Assembly (NCBI GenBank): GCA_004794785.1
Contig: SJOL01004250.1
Location: 54,585-118,584 of the forward strand
Source: Opisthorchis felineus
Lineage: Eukaryota; Platyhelminthes; Trematoda; Opisthorchiida; Opisthorchiidae
Direction of reading: 5' to 3'
DNA length: 64,000 bases
Shown here in pieces: positions 23,200 through 35,589 of the stretch (positions are counted from its first letter, which is position 1; every line of letters begins with the position of its first letter). Both the position numbers and the translations under genes were made by a program. Under the pieces are notes generated by a model. That model was given only the letters and a program-made list of their open reading frames with translations. It did not search any database and was not told where the DNA came from.

Positions 23200-24140
23200 G
23201 CGCCGACATCCTCAGTTATCTCCAAATCAATCTTCAAACCTCGACACCCACTCTATCTGGCCGCCTTCAATGTCTGCACTCTGCAGCAAGCAGGTCGACA
23301 AGCTGCTCTTGCTCTCACACTAGACTCGCTTGGCATTGATGTGTGTTGTGTATCAGAAACAAGAATTCAAGATGCAAGCATAGTGGGTGAGCTAACCTCC
23401 CCATCGCTCTCCACTCGTTTCCGCCTGAGCACCTCTGACGATCCAGAGGCTGCTGCGGCAGGATGTGCAGGGGTTTGTATCGCCCTGAGTCACCGGGTGG
23501 AAGTATCCTTGCTTGACTGGATACTCGTTGATAGTCGCCTGTGTGCTGTTCGCCTGGCAACTTCTGTGAAGGAGTCCCACAAGCGGGAAGTTGATCGTTG
23601 TCTGTTTGTTGTGTCTTACGCCAAACCGACTGTAGCTCCGACGCTGTCAAAGACAGGTTTTACGACGCCCTGAATGTCCTGCTGCGGCGAGCTAAAAGCT
23701 CAGATATCGTGGTGGTTGCCGGAGATATGAATGCACAAGTGGGCAGGCTTAGCGTATCTGAGACTCAATTAGGAGGTCGACATGGACTGGACTCGGTACG
23801 TACGGACAATGGTGAACGATTGCTTCAGCTGTGTGCTGATCGCAGGCTGTTTTTATGCAGTACTAACTTCCGAAATAGCTGAAGTCGTCCGGCCACATGG
23901 TGTCCTCCAACGGCACGCCGGCCACAAATTCAAATCGATCACATTGCCATCAGTTACCGACGGCGTGGATCAATAACTGACTGCCAGTCGTTTTGGAGCA
24001 CATTTGTGGATTCCGACCACACTCGTCCGGAGTCGCCTCCCCCAACGTTTCCCTGGGCCGCGTAAGCTGCGGACGAATCGCTTGGCAACTGAGAGACTGG
24101 CAGATCCGGATGTTAGAAGAATTTACCAGAATCATCTTCT
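23200..24140 (+). pseudogene. RTE endonuclease domain (APE-type), frameshifted
   Basis: This domain nicks target DNA for retrotransposition. Frame 1 begins with AAFNVCTLQQAGRQ (about 23260), then GIDVCCVSETRIQD with the catalytic Glu. A frameshift near 23620-23640 moves to DCSSDAVKDRFYDALN, followed by VVVAGDMNAQVG (about 23712-23740) and RTDNGERLLQLC. A TGA at 23880 and another shift follow. A third frame carries IDHIAISYRRRGSITDCQSF and ends in VDSDH (about 24009-24020), the final catalytic SDH motif. All key APE motifs are therefore visible but spread over three frames, so no functional protein is made. Confidence 0.85.
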
Positions 24141-26180
24141 AGATTCTCTTCCACATGCTCCACCATCAGATGCGAACTCATGCTGGGACGAGGTTGCCAC
24201 CTCTTCGTATAGTGCTGGAAATTTTGCCTGTGGCACGGCACCACCAGGCGCACTCAAGCATTGGATATCAGACCGAACGGTGGCACTCCTTAAATCTCGG
24301 AGAAATATCCCAGCCGGTCCCGAACATAACCTGGTGCGACGAATTATCAGACGTCAGGGGAAAATGAGCGTGAGAGCCGACCGTGAAGTTTGGTGGACAT
24401 AGAAAGCCAAAGAAATGGAAGAGGCCCAGAAAGCCGGTAATGCCCGAAGATTATTTCAGTTGATCCTTGCGACCGGTCCGCGGAAACCACCTGTGAGTGA
24501 AACCATCAAGGATCGGAATGGAGTGACCATATAGAATAAAGAAGAACGCCTCGACCGGTGGGCCGAATACTTCGGCCGAATACGTAGAACCCTGGAAGGT
24601 GAACGTGGAACCACCTACGGCCTTGGAGATTTATGACTGCATATGTTCTCTTAAGCGCCACCGAGCCTCTGGTCCGGATGATCTCCCACCGGAGATCATC
24701 ATTCATTCATTCATCATTGTTCAAAGATGGGGGTGAAGTCCTCAGTCAGCGCTTATCTGATCTGTTCGCTTGCATTTGGGAAAAGGAGTCTGTCCCAGAC
24801 AACTGGGGAGAGTCGGTGATAGTGCCCATTTTCAAAAAAGGGGCTCGTAGTGAGTGTGGCAGCCACAGGGGGATCAGCTTTAACCCGGTCGCAACGAGAC
24901 TGTTGGCGTCACTCGTGCTTCGTCGCCTTAGTGTGGCTCGTGAAACACTGACTCGAGAGCAGCAAGCGGGATTCCGGCCTGGTAGGGGTTGCGTTGACCA
25001 AATCTTCACACTCCGTCAGGTGCTAGAACAATGCCATTCGTATAAGCGACCCACAATTCTAGTATTCCGGGATTTCCAAGGCGCATTCGACTCGGTTGAC
25101 CGGTCTGTTCTTCTTGACACGCTTGCTCACCAAGGAATGCCCCGGAAGTTTGTGAACATAATAAGCTCTTTGTATTCTCAGACTTCCGGACGTGTGAGAG
25201 TACACGGAGAGCTCGCTAAAAGCCTCCGTACACAAAGCGGTGTCCGTCAGGGATGCCCACTCGCTCCATTCCTTTTTAACTTCGTGATCGATGACATAAT
25301 GAGACGAACGCTGGAAGGTCTCCAAAACCCCAGTATTCAAATAGTCTGTGACGAAAACCTTGTCGATCTCGAATATGAAGACGACATCATTCTCATCTTC
25401 GAATAGGAGGAGACGGCGCAGGTGTTTTTGGATGAACTGAACAAAGTCATCCCGTCCTTTGCCATGCACTTTGCACCCACAGAGTGGAAGGTCATGCTCG
25501 TAGACGTGAAGTCACTGAACACGCCACTTACAATACAGGGAGAGGCACTGGAAGTTCTGGAGCGTCTTACGTATCTTGGAAGTTGTACTAGTTCTGATTG
25601 TAGTGTGACAGATGAGGTCAATGCACGAATCTGCAAGGCCCGGGTCGCGTTTGCTTATTTGAGACACCTATGGCTTCAAGTTGTGTATCCCTGAATCTCA
25701 AGGGACGTGTGTATCAAGCTACAGTGCGGGCTGTTTTGTTGTACGGCTGTGAGACTTGGCCTGTTCGAGCAGCGGAACCATAGCTCGTGTGGATCGGTGT
25801 CGGCGAATCCGTAACGAGGCAATTAGAAAACGAGTTTTCGGTTGTGCAACGGGTACTTCCAGTGAAGAATGTGTCCAGCACCATAAGCTGCGTTGGTTTG
25901 GACATGTGCTGCGTATGCCGAAGAGAGTGCTGTTTTCCATGCCCAACTCAGGGTGGTGGAAGCAGAGAGGTGGCCAACCTTTGACCTGCCAGAAGGGTAT
26001 GGAAGAGGTTACGACACGTTTGGGTGCTGTCGGTGCTACTCGCCTTCCAGGATGGGGGACCGCGTGATCCCCACTGCGCCTGGTTGGAGACACTGCACGA
26101 TATGGCTGCCAACCGATGTCAGTGGCGACCTTGTTGTCAGTTTCTATCCAGATTGCCTGAATGAGTGTCTGGAGGAGTAG
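24141..26180 (+). pseudogene. RTE reverse transcriptase and C-terminal region, frameshifted
   Basis: The linker (MEEAQKAGNARRLFQL, near 24415) leads to the RT. The long frame 24633-25406 contains ESVIVPIFKKGARSECGSHR, EQQAGFRPGRGC, FRDFQGAFDSVDRSVL, SGVRQGCPLAPFLFNFVIDD and the active-site strand. That strand reads YEDD (25374-25385) where RTE elements have YADD. A stop follows at 25404. The remaining thumb and C-terminal region continues in other frames, with [34 protein letters not shown] and a Trp/Arg-rich end near 26180. It is clearly homologous to RTE C-termini but interrupted by several stops and shifts. Confidence 0.85.
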
Positions 26181-26320
26181 GCACCTCGGAATGATTGTAG
26201 TTAGCTAGCACTAAGTCCCTTCCCCGTCCACCTTTATTCTTTTCTTCACAATAAGGCTTTTCAATAAATCATGGTTGTACGGCAGCGAAACATTGGTGTT
26301 GAACACGGATGTCATGCTGT

Positions 26321-26343
26321 CGATGATGATGACGATGATGATG
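26321..26343 (+). repeat. GAT-rich tandem tail of the RTE element
   Basis: Seven GATGAT-type units, one with a G-to-C change, stand at the 3' end of the element just before the target duplication. Short tandem tails are normal for RTE elements. Confidence 0.8.
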
Positions 26344-26355
26344 AACGTGACAGGC
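26344..26355 (+). repeat. Right target-site duplication of the RTE element
   Basis: AACGTGACAGGC follows immediately after the GAT-rich tail and equals the left copy at 22586-22597. Confidence 0.85.
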
Positions 26356-28730
26356 TGCACAATAAGTCTGTGGTATCGAAACCCGTATGAAATAATGCTG
26401 AAAGATCAAAGAGTGAAAAACGATGGTGCAAAATAGAGAAGAACTTTTACAGCCCTATTTACTTCCCATTCTAGAATGGCCAGGCCCCTCCACTTTGTAA
26501 CAAGTACGGCAGAACAAGGACCCATTGGGTACTTCATATTCGGGAAGTATATTTGTCTCAAACTGCTTCAGAGTCTACCATACGTTTGGGATTTGCCAGC
26601 GGGAAAACGGTAAGAGAACCAGTTCAAAGTCCGTGCTTTTGAGACTACTGTTTTATCCATAGCTTCCCCTGTGCCAAATGGTCGCAGACGAGTGCATAAC
26701 TCGACGTGTGCCACCCATAGTATGGCTGAATACTTCAGTTCACGCAGCATCAAGTAGGTGCGCACAAACAACTATCGACATTGCAGTCTATAAATTAGTT
26801 TGGCACACGCTTGTGTGCGTGCCTTTACGGAACCATGATTGGTTAGCTTCAACAGATCAAAGGTCGGCATAAGTTTATCGTCGATTTTTGTGAATTCATC
26901 AAAAGTTGAAACTCATTTCTTTCCAAAGGGTCGACAACACGCTGAAACCGCAATGTTCCATAAGGTTATTTTGCAATCCTGAGACTTAAATCACGGACTT
27001 CTCTTCACCATCTGTGGTGGTGACAGTCAGACACAAGCCCCGAGTAGTTGATAAAACCAAAGGCATTCTCGCTGTCCGTAGAACTGAAACAACGATGGAT
27101 GTCATCAGATAACTGAACAGTGCTAGAGACAGGTTTATACCTCCTCACAAAAAGACTTCTAACTCGCCGAATTAACGTCCCCTTTATTTTTAACGACTTA
27201 AAAACATTTGCTTGTGTCCTTCAAAAAGGAATTTCCTGGCCGTTTTTACCTGAGAGGCCAAAGGTGACCGCGCAACATCAAAGATTGGTTAAAAACTGCA
27301 GATCGACCGGACGCTAGAGTCTAGTTCCAATTAAAGGTTAACTGTCGGGAGCGAAACTGGATGGCTAAGAATTCGGATGAAACTGGCATAGGATTAAAGA
27401 CAGTGCCAGTAGTTTGTAACTGCCTGTATGTTTCCGGTTGAGGAGAGCCATTTATTCGGTTTCCAAAAGACCTTTCTTGCCTGCCCATGAAGATCATTCT
27501 CAGTGAAAAAACCGCACTACTGCCATGTTATGCCGTGAAGCTCGTTTAATGCGAACAGTAGGTTGATGAGAGGGAGAACAGTGTAGACAGTTTGTTACCG
27601 TTTATCAGCCTGGTTAAGAGTATACTATTCTGTGATTTCGAGATGTTAAGCTGAGAATCGACACAATTTGCTAACCGGTTAGTTCATAAGAAATACAAAC
27701 TAAGCAGATGACCCTTCAGATAGGAGATTCTCCATGCATCATGAATACACTGGCTAGACAGTACTCACAAGTGCGGTGAAACTATGATACTAAAATGGCA
27801 AATATGATATTCAGTGGAATCTTTCCGAGGCATTTTGGCGACAAAGAATCACTTTAGCCAGACAATTCATTGCAACGTTGCACTACTTTGTTTTATTCCA
27901 GGTGAGTATGGACCAAAGCAGCTTATCAGTTTACCTGTTTGACCAGGTATTTTGTACAAACAGTGAATTCCGTATCCTGTTCACTGTTGCAGCCCTACGT
28001 TGCAAGGGTGACTCATTAAGCGACAGTTAGCAGGCGGCAGGCTGCGTGGCCTGCATATCGAGTTGCAGAATAGCTGGTTTCTGTCGTGAAAAATATCGTT
28101 GCCAAACAAGATCAGAATCAACAAAGTCAGTAGAAACGCCTGTAGGTATTACTTTAATCCTGGGTAATAAGCGCTTCTCTCCTGAAGCCAGCAGACTATC
28201 CTACCGTGAGGATTCAGTGGGCTTTCATGCCACAATCAGCAAGGAATACTAATGAGCATGAATCTGCAGGGTGCCCAGTTTTCTGATAGCTTTACAGTCT
28301 GAAAATAAACTTTTAGGATTTGGGTCTCCTTTTTATGGATCTAGGAGACGATTTGGCAGCTGATTTCTACGCATACAGTGACCCAAATCAATGGGTTGTT
28401 CTATGCCTGCAGCCGAATTCGGGGGCTTAAAAGCTGACAAAAAACATATACCTGCCGTTGAAGTTCATGCTTAGGGCCAGTGTGAATGCGCAGATGTTAG
28501 TTTCTGAGCCTGAACATGCTGCGTCGAGGGCTCGCGTCAAAGCACACGAGAAGCAGTGGTCGAAACGATTGACGCGCACGGCCGGTCTGAGTCGTTTTTT
28601 GAAATTTCAACACCTGTTTGAACAGGTTGCATTAAATTCACAAGAATGAAAGATCATGACAGATACACTTATTTGCATATCAACTAGACTTTTCAAGGGG
28701 AAGATCTTGCTTACGGAATAAGGGTACGGG
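26356..28730. other. Intergenic, nothing recognised
   Basis: Only short unconvincing open frames; no repeat or transposon motif was identified. Confidence 0.5.
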
Positions 28731-28734
28731 ACTT

Positions 28735-28900
28735 ACGCAAAAGGAACTACTCACAAGGTAGCTGAAAACTCTTTGACAGCCCACAACCGGTTTCGCCCTA
28801 CTTGGGGCTCACTAGGCAGGTGCAGTACCCAAGTTTCTGTCAACTTTATGTTCTACTTGAACCCAAATTGCGCTGATTTCAAAAAAATATACGCTTTCCG
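28735..28900 (-). repeat. Hammerhead-bearing repeat, copy 2 (core damaged)
   Basis: This is a relative of the repeat at 61236-61465, same strand. It shares CAGCCCACRACCGGTTTCGCCC and TTGGGGCTCA blocks on the plus strand. On the minus strand, stem II (GCCC..GGGC), GAAACCGG and GTGGGC are kept. The first core strand reads CTAGTGA instead of CTGATGA, which should abolish cleavage. Homology fades near 28890. Confidence 0.75.
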
Positions 28901-31800
28901 TGTTGGAGCTAGAAACGCATCAACTGGTGTATAACAAACATCTAGCGTGGGGCTGCTCAACTACAAAGTTCACAGAACTCCGCAATTTGCTTTTCGTTTA
29001 AGTGTTCCCCTTATAAAGAAAAATTTGGTTTCAAAAATATTTCAACCATTGCAATTGTAACGGATCTCGGACATCAAAGGTCGTTTCATAACTCGAGTTG
29101 ACGGGACTCTAGATTTTTAGCAATGACTAAGGGACAAACGTTGAGAATAACGACTGTTTGACGTGCCGACGGTAAAGACCGAATATCCAGATGGTGGGTT
29201 AACATTAAAAAAATGAAAATGTGAAGACTAAATGATTCACTATTTATTTGGTCGGACGGGAATTAAATCCTAGTCGAACAGGGATCCCGACATTCATACG
29301 GAAATGATGACAATGGAACGAAGTCCCAAACATTTCACTTAAAAACCCATGCACACGCATTGTCCTGAATGAGACCAAAATCAGATATTTGGTTAACGGT
29401 TAACGGTGATCTAATCCAGTGAGCTCTTGAACATAAGTAAATAATCACAAAATTCCACAAGTGACTGACCCCACAGATAGTGTGAAAAATGGTCGAAATA
29501 CTGGCGCAAACAGATAGCTAAATCATGCTACACATTGAAATCCTTGCGATACTGTGTAGCGTGACGCTTTTGATACTGTTACCGTTGCATCCGCATGCTA
29601 ACTGACCTATGTTTAACACTATTTGAGCCTTCTGAAGTTGTTCACACGATTTCCTTTCGGAATGGCCCGTGAATCCTGTTGTTTACGGTCTTTCAGCAAA
29701 CGATAGCACCAGAATTACTTGTCTAAAGATGCACTTTTCCGCTTCAATAGGATGACTGCAGCGAAAGGAAGTACAAAATAGTATATGCCTAATCAGCTAT
29801 TTCAACATTTTCATGGTAGCGTTAAGAACTGATAAAGGGTTTATTTGTTCTGCTACTTGATGGGTATTTAACAAATTTTAAGGCACAAACTGTGAAAAAA
29901 GACAAGGATTTCTCCTCTCATTCCTGCGTAATCGCACTGTTTGGCCTTGTAAAGGTTGTTAGGCAACAGTCGAATACAAATGAGATTTCAATCACCCAGG
30001 GCAGAAAGCATTTGAGCCCTTTATTACGGTCACACTCTCAAGAGGAAACCCTCAGGAAAACCTCGAAGTTGCTTCACCAATAAGAGAGTACTGTACATGA
30101 AACCTAGAAATGTATCAATGTCTTAGAGCTTCTGCTGCATGCACCCTTACGGGTGCATTCAGTTCATCTCTCTACTTAAAGTAAAAAATTTAACCAGCTA
30201 GACTATATCATTGGTGACATTCAAAATGTTCTCCGTCATTTTTTCTCACTAAATGAACCTATTAATACAGTTTGCTAGTACTTTTCCCAGGGTTTCCTTT
30301 GCCATCACACGGTATTTACTAGTAGGAAACAGAACTGGACACTTCTCATACTTTCTTTCTGTTTTAGGTGTTTCATTGTCCTTGATAGTGTCTTTCCAAT
30401 ATGACACTTTATTTCCTTCTGTCTCCATCCTGCTAAACCTTGACGCATCAACCAGTATGCCGTCATTTATGTGGCATAAACAAGCATTGCAATGCATGTG
30501 CATTTGTCAGCCCTCGAGTATAAAATATTCTGGTTTCGTTGCAGTTCGTGCGAGATGTCCAGATGATTCGCTGTCACTGCCAGCCTGCATCAAGCTTTAA
30601 ATTTCGAACATTTTTGTCTTATTCACTTGAAAGAAAAAATTGTGAATGAAGGTGCAAGAATGGGAACGACACTTTGTAAAAAATACCGGAAAATAATGAC
30701 GGACTTGATATCGTTAAGTTGTTTAGTTTTTTGTCGTTCAAGCCATATGTTTCTTTAATTACAAACGGACCGATTGTAAGATTAACTGTTAATGACAGCT
30801 AAAACGACGCTCGGTCAGCAAAGTCGTCAGCCTCAAACACAGGAGAAAGCTCCAGTTGCTTTCAAGTATGTTGGACTACCCGGAAGTGTGACCTAAAGCG
30901 CTAGTAGGAGAGAGACCTTTCACGTCTAGTGCAGTGGTCTCTTCCCGGCCCATAGCACCGTCTTCTTTAAGGGGAGAGGAGGGTTATTTGGAGGTTCGGC
31001 GGTACTCGTTCAGCTGTCATCATTGGTTAACTAATGTGTTACTTTTACTGAACGAATATAATGAATAACTGCTAACAGTTGTGGATACATTCGCACCCTG
31101 GTAGTGGCGATTTGTTATAGAAATAACTCGTCCTTTAATTCATTTGCATAGAGAGGAATGAAAGTTAATTTGTACTCATTTCGTTCCGACAAACCGATTG
31201 ACCGATTTTCTTCGAAACGAGCAACAAATGCAGTCTCGCAACAGTCTAGCCGATTCTACTGTAAGGATAGCATACAAAATGCGAAACAGACAGAAAACGT
31301 TCTATACACCTGGCCTGTTAATGAAGTCATGTTCATCTCTACGTCATAATCGAAGGACTCCAGAGCAACCGAGAAAGTTTCTCAGATGAAAAACGCTCGG
31401 TAAGTTGGCCACGCGAGGAGCTCGTATGAAGTAAGCCACTTAGCATGGATGCTTGAGGAATTGTAACAACCTACCGTTCCGTAATCGAGTGGTATCCTAT
31501 AGGACTTAGTACCCTAACTTCCGATTTGCTTTCATTCTGCCTACGGACGTCTCAGTGGTCTTTGGTAATGTGTATGGATATCAATCCTCGGCCAGATCAG
31601 AATGCCGATTCAGCTACTAATTTCCTGATCTAACTTTTCACCAGGAAGACCAGCCATCCCATGTAAGCATCCTTTCACTGGCCTTTTGACAAAAAAACTA
31701 GTTTTTTCTACTTATATAGATGATATGCAATTCCTTTCAAGGTTTATATCTGGCAGTCAAAACCACCTATCTGTTCAGTTGACATTACCCCTCATGTCCT
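28901..31800. other. Intergenic, nothing recognised
   Basis: A 115-codon ATG-initiated frame at 30253-30600 resembles no known protein and is overlapped by an open antisense frame. No transposon feature was found. Confidence 0.45.
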
Positions 31801-31804
31801 GAGG

Positions 31805-31960
31805 AATGAAAAATAATAATAATCAGCTATAACACCCTTTCGATGCATAGCTGCCATGCCACCCGAAGGAAGGACGAGGGCTAAGATGCTGACGGGTTAC
31901 CAAAGCCTAGACAGGAGCAGGTGAGATACCGAAATTGGATTCGCACAATGCTTGCCCTGA
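31805..31960 (-). repeat. tRNA-derived SINE, copy C (body; head diverged)
   Basis: On the minus strand it carries the family body: TGCTCCTGTCTAGGCTT, then TTCCTTCGGGTGGCATGG, then GCTATGCATCGAAAGGG, ending in an ATTATTATT-type tail. The tRNA-like head is hard to trace, with only a GCGAATCCAA box-B-like relic. Confidence 0.6.
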
Positions 31961-32721
31961 GTAGGGGATGAGAACCACCCTGTTTGCTTCTTGTGTAATT
32001 TCGGGTTACGATGTTTAAACCTGCACTTCCAGAGTTCACCAGTGACTTACACTAATTGTAAGATTAACCAATCACAGACGACAGAACACTGGCCGTTAAC
32101 CCTATCGCCCCTTAGTTCCGATCAGTGCCGGTACTATCTTCCGAGAGTGGCTTGACTGCGAAGGAAACACATAGTATCAAAGGTGTCTTCATATGCCGCT
32201 GATAACCTCAAAAGTTCTAATAGAGTCATGTCTGTGTCTTCCCATCAGCTGAGAACAGGCCTAGTTGTTGAAACTTATCCTGGCATATTTCGTCGCGTAC
32301 CCATTTGCTCCAGTGACCTTGGTGACGTTAGTTACCAAGGCCCGATTGTTCATACTACAGCGACAACCGGAGCTGTTGGCAATCTACGGTTGAAGATCTT
32401 CGTCACAAAACCGGATAAGAATAACTGCGGTCGGTCGATCGAATTGTTTGTTTTTAGTTTTTATAAAAAGGTTTTCATATTCTGGGTCTGATGATACTAC
32501 AAAATCTTACAGATGGGCGACATGTGATGGAAACTTTACCAACATTTCGCATTAGCGAGTAAATAACACTACAAAGATCTTCGACTTACTCAGTGAAAGG
32601 AAACAAAAGCTTACCGAATTTAGGGAGGAAGTTTGCGTGTTGGCTAATTTTAACGGTGATCGCCAATTATTATTTGAAAGTGGTAGGTAGTCTGAAAATA
32701 CACATGAAAGGTCGAGAGGGA

Positions 32722-32920
32722 TCTAGATAGTTCAGTTATTAAGGCGCGAACTTATTTGCCGGAATGTCCATGGTATGAACCCAACCTCAGCACCTCGATT
32801 TCTTCTACTGAGATTTGGGAAACCTGACGCTAACTTAACTATCATCCTTCTTTCGGGTGGCATAGCAGCTAGGCACCGAAAGTGTTACAACTGAACGATC
32901 ATGATTTATTACTTTATTGT
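32722..32920 (+). repeat. tRNA-derived SINE, copy B
   Basis: The head has a box-A-like TAGATAGTTCAGTTATTAAG (32724-32743) and a box-B-like GGTATGAACCC (32772-32782). The body has CTTCTTTCGGGTGGCATAG, then AGCTAGGCACCGAAAGTG, then ACAACTGAACGATC and an A/T-rich tail. It lines up end to end with the reverse complement of 37990-38193, which defines a family of about 200 bp. RNA polymerase III transcription from the head is the known mechanism for such elements. Confidence 0.7.
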
Positions 32921-32929
32921 TAAGTAGTA

Positions 32930-33299
32930 TGCTGCAGTCCAAATGCCGGCCAACCTTGAAATCGTGTTCTTCCGGATTGCTTGATTCAGACTGCCGGGAG
33001 TGTTTGTGGTTTGAAGGTAAAGTCTCCTTCCTACAATGCTTTGGACACAGGTGGTTGCGCGCTGTCGCTCCCTGGCCGCGCATAGAGCCCACCGAAAGGT
33101 AATAATCACTCAGTTGTTCAGCTTGGATTGGTCTAATCAAGTGTGGCTCCGTCCGTACCTGTGTGATCCAGCTGAGATGGTGTGTGTTGTACGTCTGAGA
33201 CGAACAGATGTGTAGCAGGATTTGTATCATCTGACCCAGTTGCACCGGTGCATTGTGGTACCCGAGCAAAAGGTCTGAGTTCCCGTCTTTCACATCCAC
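32930..33299. other. Sequence between SINE copy B and the 33.3-kb open frame
   Basis: Nothing certain. Most of it is covered by a long open frame on the minus strand (down to 32835) that starts at 33563. Confidence 0.35.
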
Positions 33300-33731
33300 A
33301 TGCCTAGGGAGAGGGGGGCATCGATTCGTCACGCGGTACGCGCGGGTGCGCCCATATTCACAGCCAAGAGCAAACACGATGTTCGACCTGGACGACCGAA
33401 AAACTGGGCTGAGGTCGGATTTCGTATAGGAGCACAAAATGCGGCATTTGAGGTGCGAGCTTCTGCTGCTATGCGGGTGATCAGTCGAGTGATACGGAAC
33501 ATACGGCAGATTCCCGGAGTAATTTCGCTGCTGACTGCAGTCGACGGTGTTCAAATGCTCCATTCAATTACTTATGATCTAGAAAGTTGCCTTCTCAAGG
33601 CCATTTATTGCCCCGTCGCCTTCGATGAGCAGCTGTTCAGTGAAACATTACTCACTATGTATGACATTGCACGCAATCCTCTCCGGTCTATTTCAGCTGC
33701 AATTCGAACAACTGCACACAGGATGGGGTAA
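33300..33731 (+). CDS. Unrecognised open frame, 143 codons, overlapped by a 242-codon antisense frame
   Basis: The plus-strand frame starts with ATG at 33300, and the minus-strand frame covers 32835-33563. I recognise neither product. The plus peptide has a coding-like middle (RIGAQNAAFEVRASAAMRVI) without repeats or low complexity. The minus frame is the longest in the window outside known elements and the ABCG exons, but its 3' end runs into SINE copy B. That makes a real intact protein on that strand unlikely. The local DNA is more GC-rich than the surroundings, which by itself lengthens open frames. It could be an exon, a fragment of an unknown transposon, or chance. Confidence 0.25.
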   Translation: MPRERGASIRHAVRAGAPIFTAKSKHDVRPGRPKNWAEVGFRIGAQNAAFEVRASAAMRVISRVIRNIRQIPGVISLLTAVDGVQMLHSITYDLESCLLKAIYCPVAFDEQLFSETLLTMYDIARNPLRSISAAIRTTAHRMG

Positions 33732-33734
33732 TAC

Positions 33735-35585
33735 AGCATGTAGGGTTATTATCATAATATTTTATTTTCGTTCACACTTTATCAGGTCGGTACCTAGTTG
33801 TGGCGTGACATCAATGGTAAGACGCAGCTGGCCAACACACAAGAAGGAACCTGGGTTAGAAAGATCGATCGAAGCAGGTGATAGACCAAGTTGACTGTTT
33901 CAAGATTCGTAACACAAAGGCTATCCTAGTGGGCAAACGAACAGATAAATGTGCGGATATCCACTAGAAGCGACAACCCAGTTTCTTGGGTACTCCAATA
34001 CTGAACGGCCTTGGCTCATATATGGCAAAGGCTCTAAGCGCACCCCTTTCATTGACAAGTCGGTGCCAGGCTTTGGGGCCGTAGGTTACTTCGGCGCATT
34101 TGATTGAGCCACGTGCATTTAGCTGGTGTGCACTTGTGCATTAACCATGTGGAGTGAAGGTAAGTCAGTGAGTTTCTTGTTATCAGCAAGAAACGCTGTT
34201 TTTCACAGATTTTACTGTTGATAGATGAGTATGCCTAGTCTCTTTTGTAGGTAATCTTTGTGAACGAGATAGTATCCTAGGGGGGAAATCTTTGCAGATT
34301 GCAGTGTTTGGTTACAGGGCTTTGTCTCAAAGCACATCTGTGGTAGTATTAATGCAGCAGAAAACGGGATACAATGATTTGAGAATGGTAATTCTGAATT
34401 GAAATGGTTTTGTATGTACCGGTCCTGCTAGACCCAATAGCGAGATGTTTTCCGATGACCTTTTGTGTAGAACAGCGGTGTGTTGGTGCCAGATTGGGGG
34501 ACATGACTGGAATCAACGGAGCCTGAATTCTGAACCTCTTGAGGTGATGAGTCAAAGGACTTTTGTTTCTAGTAAGAAGTTCGGCTTCAGATGGTAGAGG
34601 TCTTTGAGGTTCCGCAAGGCTGAGGCTTTCAAAAACCAACCACCAATAAGCTAGTTTTTCTTTTTGAAGAGAGTTCCCCTGGATCTGTCAAAGTTCGCGA
34701 AAGCTTGAAAGTTTAAACAATGGTTCGTGACTTTAAAGCTCACGTTTCAGAACCAATAATAATTTGTCAGACGTTGCTGTCTAGGCACTTGTGGCCTGGA
34801 GGGATCATGTCTTGCTATCCCTATTGGTCTCATGCTAACCAGGTATCAAAAAATTCACTTCAGTCAAAATTCTTTCGGGAGAAAACTCAAGCGCTTCAAA
34901 AGGGTCACAATAGGTCAGTCATATTTTGATTGATCCGGCCCATTAACACCATGATAAGGACTAGGAATCGCACAGTTACGACGTCCAGTGGACGACCCGA
35001 TCGAACAACACACAAGATTGACCTCATGCAGATGTAGTTTTTACATAAAGCTCCTAGAATCGGATAAAAATTAGGGCTGCGGTTAAACCTAGCTAATAAA
35101 ACAAAGCTTATGTACGATACAAAAGTGCGTCGACCTGCTAGACTGACCATGCTATTCGGAAGGGAAGGAGCATAATTTATAAAACGGTTGGGATGTTTTC
35201 TCTAGTCGGTCACACACACTTCATACAAGCAATATATTACCATCACCAGTGACTTGATTTCCAGCTGGAGACAACCGCAGTACGCAAAGTAGCAGGAGAA
35301 AATGTAAATAGTAAGGTTAGGTCACCAAATCCGCCATTTGTTGAGACAACGGATTGGGTAGAACGTATGGAAAAAGGATCAGGTGGAATCACTAAACTGT
35401 TATCCTGAAGGACAGCATCGCGTGTGGCATACAGTTTCAAAATGTTCAAGTGAATGCCGAAAGCAACTCAGCACCTGAAAAACGCAGTCCGGTTGTTCAG
35501 GCGTCAAACAGCTTCACGTCTCGGCTTCGTTGCCTTAATGGTAATGAACAGCCACAGCTGCGCGACGCTAGCTTTCGGTTGCAAA
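33735..35585. other. Intergenic, nothing recognised
   Basis: Short open frames only. No match to the repeat families defined elsewhere in the window was seen. Confidence 0.45.
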
Positions 35586-35589
35586 CAGA

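Larger units (their letters stand above)
22598..26343 (+). mobile_element. RTE-clade LINE, near full length, decayed
   Basis: The element is bounded by a perfect 12-bp direct repeat (AACGTGACAGGC at 22586-22597 and 26344-26355), the expected target-site duplication. It contains a 5' leader (about 22600-23200), an apurinic-type endonuclease (about 23255-24020), a reverse transcriptase (about 24630-25410), and a C-terminal region ending near 26180. The 3' end is a short GAT-rich tandem tail (26321-26343) after a short UTR with an AATAAA-type signal. An APE endonuclease, one compact ORF and a tandem-repeat rather than poly(A) tail are the marks of the RTE clade, which is abundant in flukes. RTE elements retrotranspose by target-primed reverse transcription. 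Confidence 0.88.

Noticed and set aside
30253..30600. 115-codon ATG-initiated frame
   Set aside because: No recognised domain, overlapped by an open antisense frame, and of a length expected by chance in 64 kb.
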